Below are positions 1 to 7,802 of a stretch of 20,467 nt of DNA, piece by piece. Location of the stretch: assembly GCA_964421565.1 (NCBI GenBank), contig CAYQXJ010000025.1:1-20467 (forward strand), read 5' to 3'. Position 1 is the first letter of the stretch. Every line of letters begins with the position of its first letter. The notes beneath the pieces were generated by a model. The model was given only the letters and a program-made list of their open reading frames with translations, did not search any database and was not told the origin of the DNA. The position numbers were made by a program, and so were the translations under genes. The stretch is from CAYQXJ01 sp964421565 (GTDB lineage: Bacteria > Planctomycetota > Brocadiia > SM23-32).

Positions 1-2
1 AC

Positions 3-2399
3 GCCTACCACATGCGGATGAAGGCGCTGGTGGTCTGCCCGGCGTCGCTGAGGTCGATGTGGGAGCGGGAGTTGACGGAGGCCACGATCCCCTACCAGAT
101 CGTCAGCCAGGAGTTGCTGGGACAGAAGGACTTCCCGGCCGAGGACTACGGCGACGTGGATATCATCCTGGTCGAGGAGTCGCACAACTTCCGCAACCGG
201 GTCTCGCAGCGCTACCAGAACCTGGAGCGGGTCATCGCCCTGAATGCCGGCCGCGGCCGGGCCGGTGACCGCAAGAAGGTGATCCTGCTGACGGCCACGC
301 CGATCAACAACGACCTGATGGACCTCTACAGCCAGCTCTGCCTGATCACGCAGGGCGACCAGGGCTACTTCGCCGGGGCAGGAATCGGAGACTTGAGGCG
401 CTACTTCCTGCGCGCTCGTCGCAGTGCTCGCGACGGCGACGCGGGAGTCGCCCTCTTCAACCTGCTCGACGAGGTCTGCGTCCGACGCACGCGGCGGTTC
501 ATCCGCGACGCCTACCCGGAGGCCACCATCCGAGGGGAGAAGATCAGCTTCCCCGACCGCCGTCTGCGCACCGTGGAGTACGACCTGGAGAGCACCTACG
601 AAGGCATCTACGAGCAGATCGTCGCCGACGTCGACAACTTGCACCTGGCACCCTACAACCTGGAGTCCTACAAGACGCGCGAAGAGGAGATCGACGAGTT
701 CGAGCGCGGCCGGGAGCAGGCCCTGGTCGGCATCTTCAAGTGCCGCTACCTGAAGCGGTTCGAGTCGAGCGTGACGGCCTTCCGCATCAGCGTGCACCGG
801 GCGCTGGAGTTCACGAAGACCTTCGACGAGTACCTGGCGGACGGCAAGCTACTGAACAGCGCCGACTTCCGCTACGCGTTGCGGTATGTGGAGGCAGAGG
901 ACGAGGAGGACGACGCGATCCCAACATCGCGCGCCGAGGAGATCGACGAGGCGGAGGACCTGACGGAGTTCCTAACGGACCTGCCCGAGGTCGACCTGGA
1001 GGGCTACGACCGCCGGAAGCTCCGCCGGCACCTCCAGGAGGACATCGACACGCTGACGGAGATGTGGCATCTGGTGCGGCCCATCGGACCCGAACAAGAC
1101 GCGAAGCTCCAGCGACTGAAGGAACTGCTGGCCGGTGAGCTGAAGGGGCAGAAGGTGCTCTTGTTCTCGTACTTCAAAGACACGGCACGCTACGTCTTCG
1201 GGGAATTGTCCGAGGACCTGGAGTGGAAAGAAGCCGCTGGCGCCCCGGCCCTGCACAGGATGGACAGCGGAACGGAGACGCGCCACAGGGACCGAGTCAT
1301 ACAGCGGTTTGCCCCCGTCTCCAACGAGAAGCCCCAGCTCGCCGGCACGGACGACGAGATCGACGTCCTCGTCTCCACGGACGTCCTGAGCGAGGGACAG
1401 AACCTGCAGGACTGCGGTTACGTGCTCAATTACGACCTCCACTGGAACCCGACGCGCATGGTGCAACGGGCGGGCCGGTGCGACCGGATCGGTTCGCTGC
1501 ATGACACGCTGCGCATCTACAACATGTTCCCTGAGGCTGGCCTGGAGCGCCTGCTGCGGCTTGTGGAGAGCATCAACCGAAAAGTCGGCGACATCGACCG
1601 GCAGGGCCTACTGGATGAACCCGTCCTGGCTGGCCAGACAGTGCATCCCCGCAACTTCAACACACTCAGACGCATACGCGACGAGGACAATGAGGTAATC
1701 GAGGAAGAGGAGGAGTTCGCTGAGCTAGCCAGCAACGAGTCGTTGCTGCGAAGGCTCCAAAACTTCCTGGACGCCGAGGGACGCACGGCGGTGGAGGAGC
1801 TTCCGGATGGAATCCATTCTGGGCTTCATCGCCCGGGCAAGCGTGGCATGTTCTTCTACTTCAGGGCCGAGACGGAATCCGGCCAGGCACGGCATTTCTG
1901 GCGTTACTACGACTTGGCGGCAAACCAGATCGTTGACAACCGCTGGGTGATCGCCAACCTGATCGCCTGCGAGCGAGACACACCGCGCGTGGTGGCCGAT
2001 TACGATGCCTTCGACATCCAGGAGAAGGTCATCGAGGACATCCTCGAGTCGCAGCGTACGCAGGCGGCCCTGGAGAAGGCGCCGGCGAAGCCCGATCCGC
2101 TCCAGACCACGGTGGCTACGACGCTCCGAGATCAGATGAACCGGCCTGGTCTATCGCGTGACGACGTGGTAGCGGCTCTCAAGTACTTGGCCGTGCCGAT
2201 GACCGGCGTGCAGGTGCGGGAGCTTCGGGAAACCCACAGGCAGTACCAGCAGGCTGGCGACGTTCAGGCGCTGCTGGACGCGGTACTGCAGCTACGAGCA
2301 ACATATGGTGAGAACGGCAAGGCCCGGCCTGCGGCAAGCAGAGAGCCCGTCACACGTCAGGCCCTCCGCCTTATCTGCTTCGACTACATTTGCTGCTAA
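3..2399 (+). CDS. SNF2-family helicase, 5'-partial
   Basis: ATP-dependent superfamily 2 helicase or translocase, probably acting on nucleic acid. The frame is open to the window edge (residues AYH precede the first ATG at 12), so the N-terminus and Walker A motif lie outside. Numbering from that ATG: motif Ia-like ALVVCPASL near 5-13; motif II as VEESHNFRN near 54-62, an EESH variant of DEAH; motif III LLTATPINN near 92-100; motif V VSTDVLSEGQNLQ from about 454; motif VI QRAGRCDRIGS near 485-495. Two acidic stretches lie around 300-330 and 560-575. The organisation matches RapA/HepA-like and other SNF2 proteins of restriction and defence loci. The stop is 26 nt before the membrane-protein ATG, suggesting one operon. 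The helicase call is firm; the exact system is unknown. Confidence 0.88.
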   Translation, partial: AYHMRMKALVVCPASLRSMWERELTEATIPYQIVSQELLGQKDFPAEDYGDVDIILVEESHNFRNRVSQRYQNLERVIALNAGRGRAGDRKKVILLTATPINNDLMDLYSQLCLITQGDQGYFAGAGIGDLRRYFLRARRSARDGDAGVALFNLLDEVCVRRTRRFIRDAYPEATIRGEKISFPDRRLRTVEYDLESTYEGIYEQIVADVDNLHLAPYNLESYKTREEEIDEFERGREQALVGIFKCRYLKRFESSVTAFRISVHRALEFTKTFDEYLADGKLLNSADFRYALRYVEAEDEEDDAIPTSRAEEIDEAEDLTEFLTDLPEVDLEGYDRRKLRRHLQEDIDTLTEMWHLVRPIGPEQDAKLQRLKELLAGELKGQKVLLFSYFKDTARYVFGELSEDLEWKEAAGAPALHRMDSGTETRHRDRVIQRFAPVSNEKPQLAGTDDEIDVLVSTDVLSEGQNLQDCGYVLNYDLHWNPTRMVQRAGRCDRIGSLHDTLRIYNMFPEAGLERLLRLVESINRKVGDIDRQGLLDEPVLAGQTVHPRNFNTLRRIRDEDNEVIEEEEEFAELASNESLLRRLQNFLDAEGRTAVEELPDGIHSGLHRPGKRGMFFYFRAETESGQARHFWRYYDLAANQIVDNRWVIANLIACERDTPRVVADYDAFDIQEKVIEDILESQRTQAALEKAPAKPDPLQTTVATTLRDQMNRPGLSRDDVVAALKYLAVPMTGVQVRELRETHRQYQQAGDVQALLDAVLQLRATYGENGKARPAASREPVTRQALRLICFDYICC

Positions 2400-2425
2400 G
2401 CCCATTTCGAGCGTATCTTTGGCCT

Positions 2426-3214
2426 ATGAGCCTGTTCAAACCGGAGTGCGAAACATACCAGGATGTCAAGAATACCCTCGCCTGGTGGGGAACTCCCGTC
2501 TGGGCGGGTGCCACGATGGCCTTATGGTACATGGCGCTGTTGCCCGACCACCGCCAGGCAGTCATTGACCTAGTGCCTGGCGTCAAGGAATGGGGCGCCA
2601 ATGTCGGGGTGCTCGCAGCGCTACTCGCACTCTCAGCGTTTGTGTCGCAGGTCATGGTGCACATTCTGGAAGTCGACGACCACCTGTATGACCGCTACGT
2701 CATCAAGTGGCGGGACCGGTACGCGCGTGAGGAAATGATCCCTGAGCTTCTGCGGCCCCATGCGGGCAAGCTTCCGCAGGGCTTCTCGACCACCGCCATC
2801 GATTCACCGCGCCAGACGCTCAAGCGCCTTTTCTACCCCTTCGCGGCCGACCGCGATGCAAGGATCGGCCAGAACTTTCTGGTTCGGTTCTACGAACGCA
2901 TCACGAAGTACTGGCTGACCCAGGTTGCCGAGGTGGCACTATTGCTCCTGGCATTTCTGACAGCACTGTACGCTGGAATCTGGCGTGACTGGCCGTGGCC
3001 AGCGTCGACTGCAATCCTGATGTTGATGATCATCCTCGGGCTGTTCATTGGCAACCGGTTGCTGGCGTACCTGGCACGCAGAAGCGTGTGGGAAGCCACA
3101 CAGGCCGAGATTCAGGCAATACACTCAAAATGCGGCGCTGACTTCAAGAAGGCCCTTGCGAAGCTCGGAGATGAGTACGGATTCCCGATCGATCAAGATG
3201 CTGCTTCGGCCTGA
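2426..3214 (+). CDS. four-helix membrane protein, unknown function
   Basis: A 262-residue protein I do not recognise. Four hydrophobic segments are visible near residues 22-40, 58-81, 165-186 and 192-216. They form two hairpins separated by a charged, presumably cytoplasmic segment (about 82-160), followed by a soluble C-terminal tail. There is no cleavable signal peptide. I chose the ATG at 2426; a TTG at 2390 would overlap the helicase stop and add 12 unconvincing residues. The gene ends after the methyltransferase start, so those two look translationally coupled. Membrane proteins beside helicases and methyltransferases are sometimes effectors of phage-defence systems. That role is inference from context only. 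Confidence 0.75.
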   Translation: MSLFKPECETYQDVKNTLAWWGTPVWAGATMALWYMALLPDHRQAVIDLVPGVKEWGANVGVLAALLALSAFVSQVMVHILEVDDHLYDRYVIKWRDRYAREEMIPELLRPHAGKLPQGFSTTAIDSPRQTLKRLFYPFAADRDARIGQNFLVRFYERITKYWLTQVAEVALLLLAFLTALYAGIWRDWPWPASTAILMLMIILGLFIGNRLLAYLARRSVWEATQAEIQAIHSKCGADFKKALAKLGDEYGFPIDQDAASA

Positions 3215-3851
3215 GTACTCGGCGCAGGCAATGGGTTTCGCACCCAACCCGATGGTACCCAGGGCTATCGGGGCTGCACGAGAGCTTTATCCGCAGGCGC
3301 GCAAGGTTGCCGACCATGGCTGTGGCAAGCTGCGCCATCTACACCTGCTGACCGAGGAGTACTCGCAAGTGGTCCTGGTCGACACTCCCCTGCAGCTCCA
3401 GCGATCACTGGTATTGGATGGTAGAACCTGTGCGATCCCGGAGTACGTGGACGGCCTGCCGACCTCGCGAGGCCGGACTGTCCAGGTCATGACGTCCGAG
3501 AACTTCGCGGTGTCCGAACTCGGATTGGACGTTGTCTTCAGCGTCTCCGTCTTCGACGTGGTGCCACGGGTAACGAGGATACAGCTGGTCGTCGCGGCCC
3601 ATCGGAATCTCTCGCGCGACGGGCTCTACATCGTTATCGCACCGCGCAACGACTCGAGTATCCTCAGACGCTGCACGGACGAGAACAGGTTTGACGACGG
3701 GCACTACTTCCTTCACCATGGAGCCGCGACGTTCTACCGGAACTATCGAGACCACGGGCCGTTGGTCCGGCTCGTCGTGAAACGAGGCTTCAAGCTGGTA
3801 CGAGACGTGTCTGTCTATCGGCAGGTGTGCCTCGTGTTCGGCAAGACGTAG
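3198..3851 (+). CDS. class I SAM-dependent methyltransferase-like protein
   Basis: 217 residues with a Rossmann-type methyltransferase core. Motif I is VADHGCGKLRHL near 38-48. The acidic residue expected to bind the SAM ribose is in VVLVD (D62). A motif IV-like strand LDVVFSVSVFDVVP and a following strand LYIVIAP complete the fold. The substrate cannot be told: I see no NPPY/DPPY tetrad of adenine or N4-cytosine DNA methyltransferases and no PC motif of C5 enzymes. ATG 3198 lies within the end of the upstream membrane-protein gene (17-nt overlap). ATG 3171 is an alternative with GGAG directly before it, giving nine more residues. Tight coupling to the membrane and helicase genes suggests a shared function. 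Confidence 0.72.
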   Translation: MLLRPEYSAQAMGFAPNPMVPRAIGAARELYPQARKVADHGCGKLRHLHLLTEEYSQVVLVDTPLQLQRSLVLDGRTCAIPEYVDGLPTSRGRTVQVMTSENFAVSELGLDVVFSVSVFDVVPRVTRIQLVVAAHRNLSRDGLYIVIAPRNDSSILRRCTDENRFDDGHYFLHHGAATFYRNYRDHGPLVRLVVKRGFKLVRDVSVYRQVCLVFGKT

Positions 3852-3882
3852 CCGCCAAGATCAGAAGTCTTCTCATGGCGGT
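3851..3882 (+). other. stem-loop just after the methyltransferase stop
   Basis: GCCGCCA (3851-3857) pairs with TGGCGGT (3876-3882, one G-U pair). An inner helix AGAAG/CTTCT lies in the loop. It starts at the last base of the stop codon. There is no T-tract, so it is not a canonical intrinsic terminator. It may separate the three upstream genes from the next one or protect the mRNA end. Confidence 0.35.
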
Positions 3883-3943
3883 CGACTGATCACGACGGGG
3901 ATGCGAGCATGGGAGAGTGTTGCAGGCAGGGCAGGAGCCAGGC

Positions 3944-4492
3944 ATGTCGGACCAAGAAGTCGGCAAGAGGATGGTCGAGGAGGAACAACTCCGTTACTTC
4001 CTGGAGGCCTATGAGCACGCGATGAACGAGTCGCTCACTTGCGCTGACAATGGGGAATCACCGGACTTCGTCTGTAGGCGCCGTGACGGAGCTCAGGTCG
4101 GCGTTGAACTCACGGCCATCACGCGTAGCCCCGCGCAAGCGTTCGCCGAGTGGATTCATCTGCGACGAGACGAACAGGACAGCCAAGACGCACTGGATGA
4201 GATCTCCGCAGCCCTATGCGACAAGGAAGCGAAGCGCGCCAACCACTACAGGCGCTTCGCAGGTGGCACAATTCTGGGTCTCCAGCTCATGGACTGCAGC
4301 CTTGACATCCTATCTCCGCTGTTGACCGAGGACCTCAAACCCGACTTCCAGGACAACGGATTCGTCGAAGTCTGGCTGGCTGATTGCACACGCGTGGGAC
4401 CATACCGAGACGTCGAGTTATTCGGGCTGAAACCGCAGGCAGTGTGGGGACGCCACGAGCCCCCCAACGCAGGTGCGAAGCCGTACGGATAA
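3944..4492 (+). CDS. hypothetical protein, PD-(D/E)xK nuclease-like
   Basis: 182 residues, not assigned to a named family. The ATG at 3944 is preferred over the GTG at 3917 because AGGAG lies 6 nt upstream of it. The N-terminal helix carries several Glu residues. It is followed by ESPDFVCRR (D41) and a strand GVELTAI (E55). This spacing, with an acidic helix before it, resembles the core of restriction-endonuclease-fold proteins. The expected Lys of ExK is Thr here (ELT), so it may be a variant or an inactive member. The helix at about 68-105 is highly charged. The gene follows the methyltransferase after 92 nt, which fits a nuclease/methyltransferase neighbourhood. The nuclease call is a motif-level inference. 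Confidence 0.45.
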   Translation: MSDQEVGKRMVEEEQLRYFLEAYEHAMNESLTCADNGESPDFVCRRRDGAQVGVELTAITRSPAQAFAEWIHLRRDEQDSQDALDEISAALCDKEAKRANHYRRFAGGTILGLQLMDCSLDILSPLLTEDLKPDFQDNGFVEVWLADCTRVGPYRDVELFGLKPQAVWGRHEPPNAGAKPYG

Positions 4493-4494
4493 GG

Positions 4495-4517
4495 CTCAGC
4501 TATGTTCGTCTGCTGAG
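4495..4517. terminator. possible bidirectional stem-loop between convergent genes
   Basis: CTCAGC (4495-4500) and GCTGAG (4512-4517) form a 6-bp stem with an 11-nt loop. It sits in the 33-nt gap between the + strand gene ending at 4492 and the - strand Fn3 remnant ending at 4526. There is no T-tract on either side, so termination activity is uncertain. Confidence 0.25.
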
Positions 4518-4525
4518 GTGACCTA

Positions 4526-5167
4526 TCAGACCAGATCAACAGTCAGGAGCAGCACGACCGGCGCGGAGGCATCTGCAGTGGCTACATATTCGCCTGCGTT
4601 CTGGGTTTGGATGCCGTCCGGCCAGGAAGCGGTAGCGACTCGGACCACGAAGCGGTATTCCTGGCCATCGGTGAGGGGGGCCGACTGATAGGTGTAGCGG
4701 GTCGCGCTCGTGGGGTTGTCCATGGGGACGATGGCATGGGGGGCTGTGAAGTCGACCTCGCCGGTGCCGGCGTCCCAGTATATGCGGGCCTCGTGAGCTG
4801 CTCCGGGGCCGAGATACTCGTAGGCGGGGTCGTAGAGCCACTCGAGCTCGATCCGGCCGCCGGCGACGGGACGCGCCTCGACGATGCGCGGCTCGGCCGG
4901 AAGGGCTATCCCGACAACGCCGTCCTGGACGGGCACCACGAGCACCTCGCGGATGTTGCCCTCCTCCTTGCCGTCCGCGTCCAGAGCTCGCACCAGGTAG
5001 GTAACCACGCCGGTCCAATCGTCGAAGACCGTATCGGTCAACGGTGGGCCAGCCACGGTCCTGTAGGGGTTCGCCAACCTGATGGCACCGTCCATCGCCC
5101 GGTAGACGTTGTAGGCGACCACGTCGGCGCTCGTTGACGCTGCCGGGCCGGGGCCGTTAGAGTCCGG
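4526..5167 (-). pseudogene. fibronectin type III protein, 5'-truncated
   Basis: The frame is open from 5167, just after an in-frame TAG at 5168-5170, to the TGA at 4526. It encodes two Fn3-like segments. The first begins mid-domain with VVAYNVYRA and continues with FDDWTGVVTYLVRALDADG, the C-terminal half of a typical Fn3 sandwich. The second runs from PAEPRIVEARPVAGGRIELEW to EYRFVVRVATA. The first strands of domain 1, any signal peptide and any catalytic module are missing. The only candidate start (GTG 5120-5122) has no Shine-Dalgarno. I read this as the 3' end of a larger secreted or surface protein whose front was lost beside the GH10 gene. A short real protein is possible but less likely. 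Confidence 0.6.
5134..5163 (+). promoter_or_regulatory. candidate sigma70 promoter for the GH10 gene
   Basis: TTGACG (5134-5139) and TAGAGT (5158-5163) are separated by 18 nt, giving a start about 30 nt upstream of the ATG at 5200. The -10 is weak (4 of 6). It overlaps the truncated front end of the Fn3 remnant. Confidence 0.35.
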
Positions 5168-5199
5168 CTACGCACACCACCACCCAGAGGTGACCGACC

Positions 5200-6510
5200 A
5201 TGACGACGCAGCCCTCCGACGATGTGACTCTGACGGCCGCCGGATTCCTTGATAGCTGGAACGAAAGCTACGAGCCCCTCCGTCAGCGCATTGAGGAGGA
5301 CACAGTGCGCTATCGCCAGGCGGAGACCGAGCTGCGCGTGCTGGCCGGAGACCACCGCCCGTGTGCCGGTCTGGAGGTGCGGGTCGAGCAGGTGGAGCAC
5401 GAGTTCCTCTTCGGCGCCAACAGCTTCATGCTGGAGGGCTACGAGACAGCGGAGGAGAACCGCGCGTGGTCCGACGCTTTCACGCGGCTGTTTAACCTGG
5501 CGGTGGTGCCGTTCTACTGGAAGAGCCTGCAGCCCGAGCGCGGCCGGGTGCGGTTCGAGGCCGACAGCCGGCCCATCTACCGCCGCCCGCCGCCGGACCT
5601 GGTGCTGGACTGGGCCGAGGAGCACGGCATCACCCCCAAAGGGCACCCGCTCTTCTGGTCGAACCCCGAACACCTGCCGGCCTGGCTGCCCGGGGACGTG
5701 GAGAAGTGGCGGCCGGTCATACGCCGGCGGCTGGAGGAGATAGCCGACCGCTACGACGAGCGCATCCACACCTGGGACGGCGTCAACGAAGTGCTCAACC
5801 GCCGCAAGCACACGCCCATGCCCCGCGACTACGTCCGCTGGATCTATGAGCAGGCGGACGACCTGTTCCGCTCCGGCCGGTTGTTCGTCAACGAGGCCCA
5901 GCCCGTCTGGCGCGACTTCGTCTGGGAGGACAGCCACTACTACATGATGATCCGCATGCTCCGCGAGCTGGGCTGCCGCATCGACGGCATCGGCCTCCAG
6001 CACCACGCCTGGGGCGGCAACGACTGGGCGCTGCAGAACTTCCTGCCCGGCGGCATGTTCGGCCCCGAGCACGAGCTGGAGGTGCTGGACCAGTTCGCGG
6101 ACTTCGGCCTGCCCATGCAGATCAGCGAGATCACCATCCCGGCGGCCGGCCTGGTGGAGGAGGGCGAGCGCATCCAGGCACGGCTGGTGGAGGACCTCTA
6201 CCGGCTCTGGTTCAGCCACCCGGCCATGGAGGGCATCATCTACTGGAACATGGCGGACGGCCACGGCCACAAGGACCAGGCCGGCCACGAGCCCGGGCTG
6301 GTGCGCGAGGATTTCGCGCCCAAGCCCGCGGGCGAGGCGCTGGACCGCCTGGTCAACGACGAGTGGCGCACGGAGGAGACCCTGACGACCGACGCCGACG
6401 GACGCGTCGTGTTCCGCGGCTACAAGGGCCTCTACCGGGCCATCATCGGCGGCGAGGAGCACGTGTTCACCGTGGGCGACGAACCGGTAGAGCAGATGCT
6501 CTGGGTGTGA
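5200..6510 (+). CDS. GH10 family endo-1,4-beta-xylanase-like glycoside hydrolase
   Basis: 436 residues. The start is supported by AGAGGTGA upstream of ATG 5200. Residues about 55-75 (GLEVRVEQVEHEFLFGAN) are the usual lead-in to a GH10 barrel. The barrel follows with FNLAVVPFYWKSLQPERG (about 98-115), GHPLFWS (148-154), the acid/base Glu in DGVNEVLN (E197), and the nucleophile Glu in MQISEITI (E310). A late WNMADG strand and a C-terminal beta extension complete it. GH10 enzymes are retaining hydrolases that cut beta-1,4-xylan or related glucans. No signal peptide is visible, so it may act in the cytoplasm on oligosaccharides or be exported another way. It stands alone with no transporter or other carbohydrate gene nearby. 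Confidence 0.9.
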   Translation: MTTQPSDDVTLTAAGFLDSWNESYEPLRQRIEEDTVRYRQAETELRVLAGDHRPCAGLEVRVEQVEHEFLFGANSFMLEGYETAEENRAWSDAFTRLFNLAVVPFYWKSLQPERGRVRFEADSRPIYRRPPPDLVLDWAEEHGITPKGHPLFWSNPEHLPAWLPGDVEKWRPVIRRRLEEIADRYDERIHTWDGVNEVLNRRKHTPMPRDYVRWIYEQADDLFRSGRLFVNEAQPVWRDFVWEDSHYYMMIRMLRELGCRIDGIGLQHHAWGGNDWALQNFLPGGMFGPEHELEVLDQFADFGLPMQISEITIPAAGLVEEGERIQARLVEDLYRLWFSHPAMEGIIYWNMADGHGHKDQAGHEPGLVREDFAPKPAGEALDRLVNDEWRTEETLTTDADGRVVFRGYKGLYRAIIGGEEHVFTVGDEPVEQMLWV

Positions 6511-6637
6511 CTCCGGCGGGGGTCTCCATTATGCGCGGGGAGGCGATTCCGGATGCCCGGCCCCCCGCACGGCCCTGCGGTTGATATGCCGGCGTCCCAA
6601 CGGCTATGCAAGCCTGTCGCCGGCCGGGATTTGTGTC

Positions 6638-6816
6638 GCCCATTTCATGGGCTGGTGTCTGTGGCGAACGCGGGTACCCGGGGCTGAAGCCCCGGGCTAC
6701 GTCTGTGAGGCCCCTTTCAGGGGCCGACGACAACCGACGCCGCTCTCATGCAAAGCATGGGCGCCTAACCGGCGGCTGAAGCCGGCGAAGCGAATATGGA
6801 TGCGCCCGTCCGGGCG
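6638..6816. repeat. cluster of six short GC-rich stem-loops
   Basis: Six near-perfect hairpins with 2-3 nt loops occur in 180 nt. They are GCCCAT-TTC-ATGGGC (6638-6652), CCCGGGGCT-GA-AGCCCCGGG (6677-6696), GGCCCCT-TTC-AGGGGCC (6709-6725), CATGC-AAA-GCATG (6747-6759), CGGCT-GA-AGCCG (6773-6784) and CGCCCG-TC-CGGGCG (6803-6816). Most share a TTC loop, or GA as seen from the other strand. This looks like an intergenic REP-like palindrome cluster rather than coding DNA. Function is unknown; mRNA stabilisation, transcription end or a nonautonomous REP element are possible. The interval 6511-6850 has no supportable gene. Confidence 0.7.
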
Positions 6817-6850
6817 TATGCAGGTCTGGAGAAACCCGGATGGTCAGGAC

Positions 6851-7063
6851 GCCCAAGTCCGGATCCGTCCTTCAGCCAGCGGCCTCTCGTTCCGCTACAA
6901 CGCCTTGTTCACGTTCGGCGCGCCGGGCTTCCAGATATACGAGGACGAGCACCAGATCGGCGCCGTGCGCATGCAGGGCACTGTCGTCGACGCGACGGTG
7001 AAGAACAACACGATGGGCTACACCGCAGCGGCCGTCGTCATCGACGCCGACCGCCCGGAGGCG
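6851..7063 (+). pseudogene. protein-like fragment, unknown
   Basis: One + strand frame contains about 70 residues with the texture of a beta-rich folded protein (for example RYNALFTFGAPGFQIYEDE and GTVVDATVKNNTMGYTAAAV). It then dissolves into low-complexity Pro/Arg-rich sequence typical of a shadow frame. Upstream, the same frame runs through the stem-loop cluster, so the open frame has no credible start. I take it as a possible remnant; no family is recognised. Confidence 0.25.
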
Positions 7064-7210
7064 CATAGAAAGCTTCCGCTCGACGAGCCCCGCACTGACC
7101 AGCAGTCCCAGCCCCTCCTGTTCCAGGCGGGACAGCCCAGGCACCGTATCCCACGTCCGGGACACGCGAGGCAGCAGTTGCATGGCCGCTTCCACGGCCT
7201 CCGCAGTCGG
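7055..7210 (-). pseudogene. helical protein fragment, unknown
   Basis: The - strand frame across this interval encodes an amphipathic helical segment (TAEAVEAAMQLLPRVSRTWD, then LEQEGLGLLVSAGLVERKLS). It resembles the helix-rich front of a real protein and loses that character at about 7055. It abuts the + strand fragment ending near 7063, as if two broken genes had been joined tail to tail. The frame is open further upstream but that part looks non-coding. No family is assigned. Confidence 0.25.
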
Positions 7211-7532
7211 AGGCCCAGAGCCCGTTCCCACGTCCGTCCCTCCTGCCCAGAAGCGCCGATCGCAACGCCCCCAGAATCCCGCACGAAATCCACCCCACAC
7301 GCCATCCCCGCTTACCGAGGCACCGGTACCCGGCCTCTGCCAGGCGCTCCGCACCGCGGCCCGCTGCCGCGTCTGGTTCTGCGCGCGCAGAGTGCCTTCG
7401 GCGCCGCCCCTTGCTTCGCTCGCCGGTCAAACTACTATAGGGGCATGGCCTCGAGGACTGCAACCGGACAACCAGGCGCCACACGATGAAGAACGAACGG
7501 GAACGGGACGCGAGGAAGAGTACGATCGGGCC

Positions 7533-7802
7533 ATGATCCGCCGGCAGGAGGAGTTCCGCGCGTCAGCCGAGTACGTGGCCCGGGCGTGGGTGGAGGCGCG
7601 GTCCGTGCAGAAGGTCGTCCTCTTCGGCTCGGTCGCCTCGCCCCTGGAGCGCGAGGCGCGGGCGGCGACGCTGGTGATGGTCTTCACGTTGGCCCTGGAG
7701 GCCAAGAAGAGCTAGCGCAAGCTCAACGGCTACAAACTCATCGCCCATGTCATCCGGGGCGCGCGATTCCAGGACGGCGTGGAGGTGGGAGAGGCGGCGT
7801 GA
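7533..7802 (+). pseudogene. nucleotidyltransferase-domain protein remnant
   Basis: From ATG 7533 the frame reads an N-terminal helix (EEFRASAEYVARAWVEARSV) and then KVVLFGSVASPLERE. The latter is the GSxA strand of MntA/KNTase-type nucleotidyltransferases. A TAG at 7713-7715 interrupts it, but coding-like sequence continues in the same frame (RKLNGYKLIAHVIRGARFQD) to a TGA at 7800-7802. The catalytic DxD that should follow the GSxA motif is absent, so the centre has been lost by deletion and the product would be inactive. Such proteins usually partner a HEPN protein or stand alone; no partner is seen here. Confidence 0.6.

Noticed and set aside
1..3851. DISARM system
   Set aside because: A SNF2 helicase and a methyltransferase are present, but no drmA helicase, DUF1998 protein or PLD protein is visible in this window.
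5038..6462. 474-residue open frame on the - strand
   Set aside because: It lies antisense to the GH10 gene, is dominated by Val/Leu/Ala/His typical of GC-rich shadow frames, and has no recognisable domain.
6581..7489. 302-residue + strand frame as a whole gene
   Set aside because: Runs through the stem-loop cluster and ends in low-complexity Pro/Arg sequence; only the middle part looks protein-like.
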